Counted from the first letter of the stretch, positions 41,983-52,970 are shown. The stretch: DNA of 64,000 bases from Candidatus Ancaeobacter aquaticus (GCA_030765405.1 JAVCCP010000056.1:1-64000), one strand, 5' to 3'. The notes: generated from the letters alone by a model not told the origin. Numbers and translations are program-made.

Positions 41983-42014
41983 CACTGCCACCTGATTAGT
42001 AGAGAACTATTCTC

Positions 42015-43724
42015 ATGACATTTAGTACCATTTCCGACATAATTTACAAATTAAGATTTCTCATCGTAGTTGTTGTTTTAAGCTCCATACTGCTTTTCTT
42101 TAAGATTGGTGATCGCCATCTATGGTATAAAGACGAGGGACGGTACGCTGAAATACCGCGCGAGATGGTTGCCACAGGGGATTATATTGCTCCTCACCTT
42201 AATTACGTGAAGTATTTTGAAAAACCCGTGCTGTGTTACTGGATGACTGCTCTGAGTTACAAAGCATTTGGGGTAAATGAATTTGCCGCCCGCTTTCCGA
42301 TGGCGCTTTTGGGGCTCATTACAATATGCGCGGTCTATTTATTTGGTAAAGAATTCTTTGGTGAGCGTGAGGGGTTTTTATCGACACTCATACTCCTTGC
42401 AACAATAGGTTTTTACTTAGTAAATAGATATGTTGTGCTTGATGGCCCTTTTACCTGTTTTTTTACCGTATCGATGTGCCTTATCTGGGCTGGCTACCGT
42501 AAAAATCGTTTAAGTTACTGCCTTTTGGCATATGCCTCGATGGGGTGCGCGGTACTGACAAAAGGACTCATTGGGGTTGTTCTCCCTGTTCTAATTGTAG
42601 GGAGCTATATCCTTGTTACCCGTAAATGGAACGTGGTAAAAAAGCTCTGTATTGTGCGTGGTGTGCTTGTTTTTTGTGCGGTTACCGTTCCATGGTTCTA
42701 TATGGTCACACGCGCTCACCCGGAATTCTTCAACTTCTTCTTTATTCAGGAACATTTCTTAAGGTACTTAACGGATGCGGCCGGCAGGCAAGAACCCTTT
42801 TACTTTTTTCTCATTATTGGGAGCATTTTCTTTGCTCCGTGGACAGTTTTTGTGCCTGTTGCAATAAAAAAACTATTTCAGATTAAAGATGAGAACGTAA
42901 AGAGCACATTAATATTTTTAAATATATGGTGGGTCGCCATACTGGTTTTTTTCTCACTTTCACAATCGAAATTACCCCCATACATTCTTCCGATGGTACC
43001 AGCGCTTGCTTTAGTGGTGGGCAATATTTGGGGTGATTTTTTATGGAGAGAAAAATATGTTAACGGGATGAAGAATGCTTTTATAGTAGCGATATGCGCG
43101 TTACTTGGTTTGATAGTGTATGTTCTATGGGAAGTATTTACTAGTTTGAAAACAGATGTTGATGCTCCTATCATCTTGCCCTATATTGTCCCTGGGATAT
43201 CGCTTTTTATGATAATTGTGGCGGTACTTACCGGTGTCGTGATTGTTATAAAGAAACAGGGGGTTCAGACGTCTCTTGTAACAAAAAAAATTGCTTTTTG
43301 TGGTATACTCATACCACTTTTGGTAAGTTACATTTTTATAATCAGCGCAATGGAAAAACTAGACACGACCCAGAGTAGTTACGTATTTGTTGAAGAAATC
43401 GCCAAAAGAGACCCTGAGAATCGCAGTCGTGTTGTTATTATTGGGCGCAATGAACATTTCAGCGATCTTGGATTTTACCTAAAAAAACGAATAGTTCTTG
43501 TTGGTGATGATTGGGGAGAATTAAACTTTGGTAAGTCGTATGATACGTCGGAAAAATATTTTTTAAGTATCGAAGATTTCCTGAAAAGCCTTGATCCTAA
43601 TGAAAAAGTTTATTGTGTTCTAAAAAAATCGAGTTACAATGATTGGGTCAAAGATTCTTTGCCTGATTTTCATATAATAAAAGATATGCGCAAAAGACTA
43701 CTTATTTCAAATGTAAAAGAATAA
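42015..43724 (+). CDS. arnT: ArnT-type lipid A aminoarabinosyltransferase, copy 2
   Basis: A 569-residue tandem paralog with the same motifs: LWYKDEGRYAEIPREM, PHLNYVKYFEKPVLCYW and NEFAARFP. The two copies are similar along their length, including the soluble C-terminus (YSDVGFNLKKRI against FSDLGFYLKKRI), so both appear functional. Duplicated transferases might act on different positions of lipid A or on different aminosugars. Confidence 0.8.
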   Translation: MTFSTISDIIYKLRFLIVVVVLSSILLFFKIGDRHLWYKDEGRYAEIPREMVATGDYIAPHLNYVKYFEKPVLCYWMTALSYKAFGVNEFAARFPMALLGLITICAVYLFGKEFFGEREGFLSTLILLATIGFYLVNRYVVLDGPFTCFFTVSMCLIWAGYRKNRLSYCLLAYASMGCAVLTKGLIGVVLPVLIVGSYILVTRKWNVVKKLCIVRGVLVFCAVTVPWFYMVTRAHPEFFNFFFIQEHFLRYLTDAAGRQEPFYFFLIIGSIFFAPWTVFVPVAIKKLFQIKDENVKSTLIFLNIWWVAILVFFSLSQSKLPPYILPMVPALALVVGNIWGDFLWREKYVNGMKNAFIVAICALLGLIVYVLWEVFTSLKTDVDAPIILPYIVPGISLFMIIVAVLTGVVIVIKKQGVQTSLVTKKIAFCGILIPLLVSYIFIISAMEKLDTTQSSYVFVEEIAKRDPENRSRVVIIGRNEHFSDLGFYLKKRIVLVGDDWGELNFGKSYDTSEKYFLSIEDFLKSLDPNEKVYCVLKKSSYNDWVKDSLPDFHIIKDMRKRLLISNVKE

Positions 43725-43736
43725 ACGAGGATATGC

Positions 43737-44681
43737 ATGACATCTATACCATATATTTCAATAGTGATTCCGGTGTATAATGAAAGCAGTAACTTACAAG
43801 AGCTTTATGATCGCTTAAAAAAAACACTTGAATCAACAGCGAAAATATATGAAATAATCTTTATTAACGATGGGAGTAAGGATGCTTCAATTAGTATGCT
43901 CAGAGGATACTCCAAATCGGATCCGACAGTTGTTGTTGTAGATTTATCAAGAAATTTTGGCCAGCATGCGGCCGTATACGCGGGATTTGCACATTCCCGG
44001 GGAGAGATTATTGTTACGCTAGACGCTGATTTGCAAAATCCTCCGGAAGAGATAACAAAACTTGTACAAAAAATTGAAGAAGGATATGAAGTAGTCGGTG
44101 GCATACGTGGCGTGAGAAATGATTCTCCTGTGCGAAAAACATTATCGTTTATGGTCAACCGTGTTGCATCACGTGTTGTCGGTGTGAGCGTGAAGGATTA
44201 TGGATGCATGTTAAGGGCATATAAAAGAAGCCTGGTTAAAGATATGCTCCAATATGAAGATCTATCAGTATTTATTCCCGCCCTTGCAGCGTCAATTGCG
44301 AGTCAGTCTACTGAAATAGTAGTTGAACATTCTGCGAGAACAAAAGGTAAATCAAAATATAACTTTTTTAAATTATTAACTCTGAATTTTGATTTATTGA
44401 CCGGTTTTTCTTTGCTTCCTATCCAACTCCTCACCATATTGGGTGTCCTGACATCATTATGCGGTGTGTTGTTTGGCGTATTCCTTTTAATAAGAAGGTT
44501 GTTTGTTGGTCCTGAAGTAGAAGGTGTATTTACATTGTTTGCAGTTTTATTTGTATTTGTAGGAATTTTGTTTCTGGCACTCGGCCTTATTGGTGAATAT
44601 ATAGGAAGAATATATCTTGAGGTAAGGCACCGCCCCCGGTTTATCATTAAAAAAGTTTATTCATCGAGTGATCATGAGTGA
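43737..44681 (+). CDS. arnC: ArnC-like undecaprenyl-phosphate glycosyltransferase
   Basis: A 314-residue GT2 enzyme: IVIPVYNESSNLQEL at the N-terminus, INDGSKDAS near residue 45, DLSRNFGQHAAVYAGF near 70, TLDADLQNPPEEI near 95 (metal-binding DxD) and ARTKGKSKYN near 200. Two membrane helices close the protein (about 225-250 and 263-290). The RNFGQHAA and GCMLRAYKR segments match ArnC, which attaches formylated Ara4N to undecaprenyl phosphate. A dolichol-phosphate-mannose-synthase-like role is the alternative. Confidence 0.82.
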   Translation: MTSIPYISIVIPVYNESSNLQELYDRLKKTLESTAKIYEIIFINDGSKDASISMLRGYSKSDPTVVVVDLSRNFGQHAAVYAGFAHSRGEIIVTLDADLQNPPEEITKLVQKIEEGYEVVGGIRGVRNDSPVRKTLSFMVNRVASRVVGVSVKDYGCMLRAYKRSLVKDMLQYEDLSVFIPALAASIASQSTEIVVEHSARTKGKSKYNFFKLLTLNFDLLTGFSLLPIQLLTILGVLTSLCGVLFGVFLLIRRLFVGPEVEGVFTLFAVLFVFVGILFLALGLIGEYIGRIYLEVRHRPRFIIKKVYSSSDHE

Positions 44682-44749
44682 TATGGAAATATGACTGTTT
44701 GATCGATGATGATAAGCGGTCATGTTTGAAGATAGTTTTGGAGAAGTAC

Positions 44750-45688
44750 GTGGCGAGTAAAAAAGTAAAAGTAGTGATTTTTGGATATAGCAATATTGGA
44801 TACATATGTCTCAATTTCCTGCTCAGAAAAAACGTTGATGTAGCAATGGTCGTTACGCACAAAGATAGTAACAAAGAGCAAATATGGTTTAAATCGGTAT
44901 ATGATCTAGCGAAAAAGAATAATATTCCTGTCTATACACCTTCAGATCCAAATACAAAATCTTTTGTAAATATCATAAAAAAGGCTAATCCGGATATTAT
45001 TTTTTCGTGTTACTATCGCAATATGTTGTCGAGCGAGATTATCTCCATACCACGCTTAGGCGCATTTAATCTTCATGGGTCACTGCTTCCGCAGTATAGA
45101 GGGCGCTGTCCAATAAATTGGGTGCTTATTCATGGTCAAAAGAAAACAGGACTTACAATTCATCACATGCTGAAGACTCCTGATAGCGGTAATATCGTTG
45201 TGCAGAAATCTGTCCCTATAAAATCATCAGATATTGCGTTAAATCTGCATAATAGGATGCTTAAAGTAATACCACAAGTTTTGTCTCAGTTCTTTGCGCT
45301 GGTAAGCAGGAACGAATTAGCGGGTATCCCTCAAGACAAAGCGCACGCAAGTTACTTTGGCGGGAGAAAACCGGATGATGGTAAGATTTTGTGGACACAA
45401 ACATCGCGAGATGTATATAATCTTGTTCGGGCTGTTACTCATCCGTATCCAGGTGCGTATACATCATATAAGGGTAAAAGAATCTATGTTTGGTGGGGTA
45501 AATCGGTGTATTCATCGCGTAGTGGAGTTCCTGGCACGATCGCAAAAATAGATGCAAAAGGTGTTCGCGTTTGGACTGGTAAAGGCCTGTTTATTATTAA
45601 AAGGGCCCAGATCGGTAATGGAAAAGAGGGCGATGCATTTACTGTTTTCAGTAAAGAGCAGATAGGCACTGGAGATAGCTTAGAATAG
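44750..45688 (+). CDS. ArnA-type formyltransferase half, stand-alone
   Basis: GTG at 44750 with GGAG eight bases upstream is preferred; a GTG at 44678 overlaps the arnC stop but would add 24 residues with no domain. The protein matches the N-terminal formyltransferase half of ArnA: VVIFGYSNIGY opening, catalytic IFSCYYRNML, NLHGSLLPQYRGRCPINW (the HGSLLPxYRG motif) and the HHM-x6-GNIV segment, then an FMT C-terminal domain. It would formylate UDP-Ara4N with 10-formyl-THF. The dehydrogenase/decarboxylase half is the next gene, so ArnA is split. Confidence 0.82.
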   Translation: MASKKVKVVIFGYSNIGYICLNFLLRKNVDVAMVVTHKDSNKEQIWFKSVYDLAKKNNIPVYTPSDPNTKSFVNIIKKANPDIIFSCYYRNMLSSEIISIPRLGAFNLHGSLLPQYRGRCPINWVLIHGQKKTGLTIHHMLKTPDSGNIVVQKSVPIKSSDIALNLHNRMLKVIPQVLSQFFALVSRNELAGIPQDKAHASYFGGRKPDDGKILWTQTSRDVYNLVRAVTHPYPGAYTSYKGKRIYVWWGKSVYSSRSGVPGTIAKIDAKGVRVWTGKGLFIIKRAQIGNGKEGDAFTVFSKEQIGTGDSLE

Positions 45689-45735
45689 CTGATAGAGTAG
45701 ACACTATAATGACACAATAAAAAAAGGAGTGAGGA

Positions 45736-46695
45736 ATGAAAGTACTTATTACCGGCGGGACAGGGTTTTTAGGGTCACATTTAATGGATCGTTTCTTAGA
45801 AAGAGGCGATGAAGTATATATTATTGATACAGGTTCAGATTTTAAAATTCGCCATGCAATAGATAACCCAAATCTTCATTATATTCATGAAAGCATTTTT
45901 AATACGGTTATCTTGGATTCACTGATTATGAAAGTTGATCTGATATATCATATGGCTGCTGTTGTTGGGGTTGAGCATTATGTTGAAGACCCCTATAAAG
46001 TGTTGAATGTAAACGTTAATGGGACTCAGCGTGTTCTTGAAGCTGCGTTCAAGTACGGCAAAAAAGTGGTATTTACATCTACTTCTGAGGTATATGGCAG
46101 AAATCCTGATATTCCGTTTAAGGAAGATGATGACAGGGTATTGGGGTCTACACGTATTGACAGATGGTGCTATTCAACATCTAAAGCATGTGGTGAACAT
46201 TTTTGTTTTGCGTTTCAAAAGATGGGACTTCCAGTTGTAGTACTCAGGTATTTTAATGCCTACGGCCCGCGGCTTGACAAGCTTGATGTTGGACGAGTTA
46301 TAACCATCTTTTTGGGCCAGATAATTAGAAAAGAACCGATAACGGTTGTAGGTGATGGCATGCAAACACGGTGCTTTAGCTACGTCTCAGATGCTACTGA
46401 TGCAACATTTAATGCAGGCATAAAAGATGAAGCAGTTGGAAATATTATTAATATCGGCAACGACAAGGAATATACTATTTTGCATCTTGCTGAAACTATG
46501 AAAAAAGTCTGTAACGTGGACAATAAAATTGAATTTGTTCCACAAGAAAAGATATATGGGACAAGTTATGAAGATGTTCCGCGACGTGTTCCAAATATTA
46601 CATTACAAAAAGAAATCCTGGGAGTTACCCCTAAAGTCAGTTTAGAGGATGGATTAACCAAAACTGTTCAGTGGTTTTACGAGAATCTTAAGTAA
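45736..46695 (+). CDS. NAD-dependent epimerase/dehydratase; ArnA decarboxylase half or related
   Basis: AAAGGAG precedes the ATG. A 319-residue SDR enzyme: GGTGFLGSHL NAD-binding loop at residues 7-16, acidic DTG near 37, HMAAVVGVEHYV near 74, STSEVYGRNPD near 113 and the catalytic Tyr-Lys pair in CYSTSKACGE near 147, then RYFNAYGPR. In the arn operon it most likely performs the oxidative decarboxylation of UDP-glucuronate to UDP-4-keto-pentose, the job of the C-terminal half of ArnA. UDP-glucuronate decarboxylase or 4-epimerase activity is possible. Confidence 0.8.
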   Translation: MKVLITGGTGFLGSHLMDRFLERGDEVYIIDTGSDFKIRHAIDNPNLHYIHESIFNTVILDSLIMKVDLIYHMAAVVGVEHYVEDPYKVLNVNVNGTQRVLEAAFKYGKKVVFTSTSEVYGRNPDIPFKEDDDRVLGSTRIDRWCYSTSKACGEHFCFAFQKMGLPVVVLRYFNAYGPRLDKLDVGRVITIFLGQIIRKEPITVVGDGMQTRCFSYVSDATDATFNAGIKDEAVGNIINIGNDKEYTILHLAETMKKVCNVDNKIEFVPQEKIYGTSYEDVPRRVPNITLQKEILGVTPKVSLEDGLTKTVQWFYENLK

Positions 46696-47597
46696 TGAAA
46701 ACACTGTGTATAAAGGTTGATGTCGACACCGCAAAAGGCATGGCCCGTGGCGTTCCCGTACTGATCGATATTTTTGGAAGGCTCTCATGTAAAGCTACTT
46801 TTTATATTGCACTTGGTCCGGATAATTCCGGAAAAGCAATTCGCCGTGTGTTTACCAGAAAAGGTTTCTTGAAGAAGATGTTACGAACCCGTGCAGCGTC
46901 AGTATACGGGTTTCCTACGATATTGTATGGCACCATACTTCCCGCCCCGCTTATTGCAGAAAAGAATAAGGAGATCTTTAGCCTCTTGAGAGAGAGTGGG
47001 CAGGAGATCGGTATTCATGGATATGATCATGTAAAGTGGCATGATAAGTTAGACTGCATGACAGAAGAAGAGATTGCTGAAGAGCTTGAAAAGGCATCAC
47101 AAACGTTCCAAGACTGTACCGGACAAGCGGCTTTGACATTTGCTGCTCCCGGATGGAGCTGGAATGAAAAAGCACAAAGCGAAATTGATAAGCTGGGTAT
47201 TACCTATACAAGCAATACAAGAGGGCGATATCCCTTTTTTCCTGTGTATGGGGATAAGAAATATAAAGCCCTTGAAATACCAACAACACTTCCCACTCTC
47301 GATGAGATTATGGGAGAATCAGTTAAAGATATCAGTGAACTATCGCGGTATTATTTGAATCTTATACATGACCAGGGAGAATCTGTTTTAACTATTCACG
47401 CAGAATTAGAGGGTATGGTCTATAGTGAGTGGTTTAGTTCTTTTATGACAATGCTGCAAAAAGAAAAAATTCAAGTGTTGTCACTAGGAGAATATGCTGC
47501 GCAGAAATTGAATGAAGCGGGTAATATTTCTTCAGGAAAAATATGCAAAAAGATTATTGAGGGAAGAGCGGGATATGTTGCTTCCCAAAAGGGCTAG
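46695..47597 (+). CDS. arnD: ArnD-like deformylase
   Basis: Its ATG overlaps the preceding stop by one base. The 300-residue protein has the ArnD opening IKVDVDTAKGMARGVP with the metal-binding Asp, GPDNSGK near residue 45, the HGYDH metal site near 116, the FAAPGWSW region near 153 and TIHAELEG near 240. It removes the formyl group from undecaprenyl-phosphate-Ara4FN before the ArnT step. It ends 56 bases before a tRNA gene. Confidence 0.85.
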   Translation: MKTLCIKVDVDTAKGMARGVPVLIDIFGRLSCKATFYIALGPDNSGKAIRRVFTRKGFLKKMLRTRAASVYGFPTILYGTILPAPLIAEKNKEIFSLLRESGQEIGIHGYDHVKWHDKLDCMTEEEIAEELEKASQTFQDCTGQAALTFAAPGWSWNEKAQSEIDKLGITYTSNTRGRYPFFPVYGDKKYKALEIPTTLPTLDEIMGESVKDISELSRYYLNLIHDQGESVLTIHAELEGMVYSEWFSSFMTMLQKEKIQVLSLGEYAAQKLNEAGNISSGKICKKIIEGRAGYVASQKG

Positions 47598-47653
47598 AAT
47601 TTCGTTGACTTTATTATTAGTCGATTATATTATTCAACTCCTAAGGAATTTCT

Positions 47654-47726
47654 GGCGAGATAGCTCAGTCGGTAGAGCGAGGGACTGAAAATCCCTGCGT
47701 CCACAGTTCAATTCTGTGTCTCGCCA
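47654..47726 (+). tRNA. tRNA-Phe (GAA)
   Basis: A full cloverleaf can be drawn: acceptor stem GGCGAGA with TCTCGCC, D-arm AGCTCAGTCGGTAGAGC, anticodon stem GGGAC...ATCCC style with loop containing GAA, and T-arm CACAGTTCAATTCTGTG. The discriminator base is A and CCA is not encoded. Confidence 0.93.
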
Positions 47727-47732
47727 TTTACT

Positions 47733-47766
47733 GTGCCAGGCATTGTATGTCTGGCACTTTTTTTTC
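47733..47766 (+). terminator. Rho-independent terminator after tRNA-Phe
   Basis: GTGCCAG (47733-47739) pairs with CTGGCAC (47751-47757), followed by a run of T. Confidence 0.9.
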
Positions 47767-47903
47767 TGTCTCAAACTGTGACATTATTACACAGTTAGCC
47801 CAGTAGTATGCCCGGCAGGAGAGAAATAAAATCCGGGTGAAATGATGCATAAGACTCTTTATATAAGTAGTATAGAGTGATATTTTCTTAAGTTATATCA
47901 ATC

Positions 47904-47919
47904 TGGTATACAAATTGCA
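47904..47919 (+). promoter_or_regulatory. Candidate sigma-54 promoter of groES-groEL
   Basis: TGGTATACAAATTGCA fits the sigma-54 pattern with GG and GC separated by exactly ten bases (-24/-12). The groES start is about 65 bases downstream. No CIRCE element (TTAGCACTC-N9-GAGTGCTAA) was found in 47767-47984. Confidence 0.55.
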
Positions 47920-47984
47920 TTCATAAGTAACCCTGTTTTATTGTAATGCGGATTTTCATGAATTGTATAGTGAAAGGAGGTTTT

Positions 47985-48275
47985 ATGAAAATTAGACCGC
48001 TAGGAGATCGTGTATTGGTGAAGAGGCTTGAAGCTGAGTCTCAAACAAAAGGTGGGATTATCATTCCTGATACAGCGAAAGAAAAACCACGCGAAGGTAA
48101 AGTAGTGAGTATTGGTGAAGGTAAAACTGATGAAAGTGGAAAAAAGATCCCTCTTTCAATCAAGGGTAATGATCGAATTCTTTTCAGCTCGTATGCTGGT
48201 ACCGAGGTAAAGATTGATGGTGAAGAATATTTGATCATGAGAGAAGAAGACGTATTAGGCGTTATTGAAGACTAA
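47985..48275 (+). CDS. groS: Co-chaperonin GroES
   Basis: The ATG at 47985 behind AAAGGAGG is the true start (an in-frame ATG at 47946 has none). The 96-residue protein has [14 protein letters not shown] at the start, the mobile loop [18 protein letters not shown] and the domain end [14 protein letters not shown]. It caps the GroEL ring; groEL follows 18 bases later. Confidence 0.97.
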   Translation: MKIRPLGDRVLVKRLEAESQTKGGIIIPDTAKEKPREGKVVSIGEGKTDESGKKIPLSIKGNDRILFSSYAGTEVKIDGEEYLIMREEDVLGVIED

Positions 48276-48278
48276 TAA

Positions 48279-49949
<1,671 letters not shown>

Positions 49950-50010
49950 ACCTATGATCGTGCATGTTCTTTCAATGATGAAGAACAGTTTATGATGTAA
50001 CAAAAAAACA

Positions 50011-50048
50011 TATTTGCCAGTTACCAATAAGCCGGTGGCTGGCAAATA
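50011..50048 (+). terminator. Hairpin terminator after groEL
   Basis: TATTTGCCAG (50011-50020) pairs perfectly with CTGGCAAATA (50039-50048). Only a short T run (TTTTAT) follows, so it may act as an attenuator. Confidence 0.6.
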
Positions 50049-50072
50049 CTGTTTTATATGATGGGATAGAAA

Positions 50073-50477
50073 ATGAGTGCAGTTGATACAATTTTTAAAG
50101 ACAGGAAAGATTTTATTGAATTTTGCAAACCGTATGCGCCGGAAGCATTTTCTTTTGTGATGGCGGCATTAGAATATTGCCAGAAAGAGCTTTCCCAAAG
50201 GCGACATGTTTCGGGGAAAGAACTTCTTGATGGCATTTGCGACTACGGTATTAAAGAGTATGGCCCTATGGCGAAAGATGTTATCGAACATTGGGGAATC
50301 AATGCTTCAGGTGATTTTGGTGTTATTGTATTTAAGCTTATTGAGGTAAGGGTGTTATCGAAGTCTGATACGGATACATTAGAAGAGTTTAAAGATGTAT
50401 TTATGCTAGATGAAGTGTTCACAAACGACATTGCCGAAGTACAAAAAACGATTCAATCTACACATAAAAAAAAATAG
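50073..50477 (+). CDS. Minf_1886-family conserved protein
   Basis: A 134-residue soluble protein with YAPEAFSFVMAALEYCQKEL near residue 20, RRHVSGKELLDGICDYGIKEYGPMAKDVIEHWGI near 43 and a GVIVFKLIE strand near 82. This pattern matches a conserved family of unknown function described from Planctomycetes and Verrucomicrobia (Minf_1886/TIGR04138). It supports the taxonomic guess. Its function is unknown. Confidence 0.7.
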   Translation: MSAVDTIFKDRKDFIEFCKPYAPEAFSFVMAALEYCQKELSQRRHVSGKELLDGICDYGIKEYGPMAKDVIEHWGINASGDFGVIVFKLIEVRVLSKSDTDTLEEFKDVFMLDEVFTNDIAEVQKTIQSTHKKK

Positions 50478-50565
50478 CGCACAACCTCGTCCTTCCCAAA
50501 CGGTATATTCTTCAATAATGAAATTTTACTGGGCAAAATAAGCGTTATGGTGTAAAATATCTGCC

Positions 50566-51006
50566 ATGACAATCCATAATAAAAGAATGGGTGAAATATT
50601 ACTTGATCGAAAACTCATTGATGAAGAGCAGCTTAATAAAGGGCTGAAACATCAAAAAGAGTCCGGAAAAATGATCGGGGAATCTCTTATAGATCTCGGT
50701 TTTATAGATGAAGAGAAGTTCGCTCAAGTTCTTGCTATACAATACGGTATGCCTTATATCAGTCTGAATAATTATCATTTTGACTCAGAATTAATTGCTC
50801 GTGTTCCACAGGCCTTTATTGAAAAACATCACATCATTCCTCTTGATAAAATCGGACATATAGTAACAGTAGCGATCTGCGATATATTATCACCGGAACA
50901 GGAAAAAGAACTCGAGAGCATTTATGAAGGTAAAGTCAGATGTTTTTTAACGAGTGTTTCGGATACAAAAGTTGCGTTTAAGAAAATAGTGAGAATAAAG
51001 AAGTAA
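50566..51006 (+). CDS. Stand-alone MshEN / GspE-N domain protein
   Basis: A 146-residue protein: MGEILLDRKLIDEEQLNKGL and GESLIDLGFIDEEKFAQVLAIQYGMPYISL match the N-terminal domain of PilB/GspE ATPases, where MshEN motifs bind c-di-GMP. There is no ATPase domain. Its sequence order parallels the first 140 residues of PilB, encoded 250 bases downstream, so it may be a duplicate of that domain. A regulatory role on pilus assembly is inferred. Confidence 0.75.
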   Translation: MTIHNKRMGEILLDRKLIDEEQLNKGLKHQKESGKMIGESLIDLGFIDEEKFAQVLAIQYGMPYISLNNYHFDSELIARVPQAFIEKHHIIPLDKIGHIVTVAICDILSPEQEKELESIYEGKVRCFLTSVSDTKVAFKKIVRIKK

Positions 51007-51252
51007 TCATTTGTGTAGCGCATGGCGTTTAGCGTATAGCGGATAGTTTTTTTAGAACCAAATACCGAGCCCCGAGCGCCATAAACTATAGCGTGTAATG
51101 ATTGGTGAATCGTGATTCGACACCGCGTAGGTGGCACAAGGTGACTCCTACGCGGTGGGAGTCGGGGGTGCGTAGCGGAAGCGTTTAGATTTTGTTTTAT
51201 TCTTTAACTATCCGCTACCCGCTATATGAAAAGATAAGGGTACACGTCGTCT
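51007..51252. repeat. Composite inverted-repeat region with CCGCGTAGG palindrome copy 2
   Basis: No gene is seen. AGCGGATAGTT (about 51038) and AACTATCCGCT (about 51207) form an outer inverted repeat. At 51121-51131 and 51147-51157 CACCGCGTAGG pairs perfectly with CCTACGCGGTG, the second copy of the element at 156-191. GCGTATAGCG-type runs flank it. Confidence 0.6.
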
Positions 51253-52956
51253 ATGAAATCTTTGAAAGAACGCCTCGTAGAGATACTACTGGACAGTAAT
51301 CTCATTACTAATGAAAAGCTAGAAGAAGCGTATGCGATTCAGAAGAAACAAGGTGGTAAATTACGCCAGGTACTTGTTGAAAATGGTTTTGTAAAAGAAA
51401 AAGATCTCATTGCTTCTCTTTCGGAGCATCTTATTATTCCTCCAATTGATCTTTCACGAGTACAAATAGATCAGGCCGTACTCGATATTATCCCCAAAGA
51501 TATTGCTTTTTTCTATCAGCTTATTCCCATCTCAAAAGTAGGGGAAAATTTGACCGTTGCTATGGCTGATCCGCTTAATGTATTTGCTATAGACGATATT
51601 AAAATCATGACCGGCTTTAAAGTGAATCCGGTTATTGCAGGGTCAAAAGACATTAATGAAGCGCTTACCAATTACTATCTCGTATCACCCAAAATGGAAT
51701 CTATATTAGAGGATACCGATACGGAGATCTCAAAAGTAGATATTAAGGAAGAAGAAGATATTAACGTCGACAAGATGATGGAAGCGGTTGAGGAAGCTCC
51801 GGTCATTAAGGCAGTAAACTATATGGTTATACAGGCGCTCAAGGATAAGGCAAGTGACATTCATCTGGAGCCGTTTAGGGATCTTGTTCGTTTGCGATCA
51901 CGCATTGACGGGATACTGTATGAAAAAGCAATTTTACCGAAAAAAATTCAAGCCGCGATGATATCTAGGGTAAAGATCATGGCAAACTTAGATATTACCG
52001 AGAAGCGTTTGCCGCAAGATGGACGGTTTCGTATCAAAGCGCAGGGAAGATATATTGACTTTCGTGTATCAACGCTTCCGTCAATTTTTGGAGAGAAAAT
52101 TGTTATACGAGTTTTAGATAAGGGCTCGCAAAAAATGGCGCTTGATAAACTGGGGTTCCACGACGAAGGACTGGAAGATTTCAAGGAAGCGCTGGTAAAT
52201 CCTTATGGGATGATACTGGTAACCGGTCCAACAGGAAGCGGTAAAACAACGACGTTGTATTCTGCCTTAAATGAGATTAATAAGCCGGAAGTGAATATTA
52301 TTACCGTTGAAGATCCCGTTGAGTATCAGCTTCCCGGCGTTAATCAGGTGCAAGTCAAACCAGATATTGGATTTACTTTTGCGAGTGCCTTGCGATCAAT
52401 ATTGCGACAGGATCCCAATATTGTGATGATAGGTGAAATTCGAGACCAGGAAACGGCTGATATTGCGATAAGAGCGGCGCTCACCGGGCACCTTGTATTA
52501 TCAACTTTACACACCAATGATGCCGCAAGTACAATCACACGGCTCAGCGATATGGGACTTGAGCCATTTTTGATATCTTCGTCGGTACTGCTTGTAGCGG
52601 CACAACGGTTGGTGAGAAAAATATGTCCCGCGTGCAAAAAGGAAATAGAGATTGCAGCCGCTGTGTTGGATGTCGCACAGATTTCACATGAGGGCGGGAA
52701 AAAACAGCAATTTTTTAAAGGCAAAGGATGTAGAAATTGTGGGGGGTCAGGATATGCCGGAAGAATGTCACTCATTGAGACACTTAAAGTGACCGATCCT
52801 ATCCGTGAGTTAATTGCAGAAAAAACATCCGCAAAAGCGATTAAAGATCAAGCGTGTAAAGATGGAATGAAAACGTTACGAATGGTAGGGCTTGATGCGG
52901 TACGAAAAGGGTTAACAACGGTTGAAGAAGTCTTAAGAGAAACATCAAAGGACTAA
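51253..52956 (+). CDS. pilB: Type IV pilus assembly ATPase PilB (GspE family)
   Basis: A 567-residue protein: MshEN-type N-domain (1-140), then the secretion ATPase with Walker A GPTGSGKTT at 325-333, the Asp box VEDPVEYQLPG near 355, Walker B IVMIGEIRDQETAD near 395 and His box TGHLVLSTLHTNDA near 414. A zinc-binding tetracysteine (CPACKK...CRNCGG) lies near 459-495. It drives pilin polymerisation at the inner membrane. The pilC gene follows 14 bases later. Confidence 0.93.
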   Translation: MKSLKERLVEILLDSNLITNEKLEEAYAIQKKQGGKLRQVLVENGFVKEKDLIASLSEHLIIPPIDLSRVQIDQAVLDIIPKDIAFFYQLIPISKVGENLTVAMADPLNVFAIDDIKIMTGFKVNPVIAGSKDINEALTNYYLVSPKMESILEDTDTEISKVDIKEEEDINVDKMMEAVEEAPVIKAVNYMVIQALKDKASDIHLEPFRDLVRLRSRIDGILYEKAILPKKIQAAMISRVKIMANLDITEKRLPQDGRFRIKAQGRYIDFRVSTLPSIFGEKIVIRVLDKGSQKMALDKLGFHDEGLEDFKEALVNPYGMILVTGPTGSGKTTTLYSALNEINKPEVNIITVEDPVEYQLPGVNQVQVKPDIGFTFASALRSILRQDPNIVMIGEIRDQETADIAIRAALTGHLVLSTLHTNDAASTITRLSDMGLEPFLISSSVLLVAAQRLVRKICPACKKEIEIAAAVLDVAQISHEGGKKQQFFKGKGCRNCGGSGYAGRMSLIETLKVTDPIRELIAEKTSAKAIKDQACKDGMKTLRMVGLDAVRKGLTTVEEVLRETSKD

Positions 52957-52970
52957 TGTAAGGTGTATAT

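Noticed and set aside
47767-47984. CIRCE heat-shock operator before groES
   Set aside because: The nearest inverted repeat (ACTCT...AGAGT near 47851-47878) does not match the TTAGCACTC-N9-GAGTGCTAA consensus.
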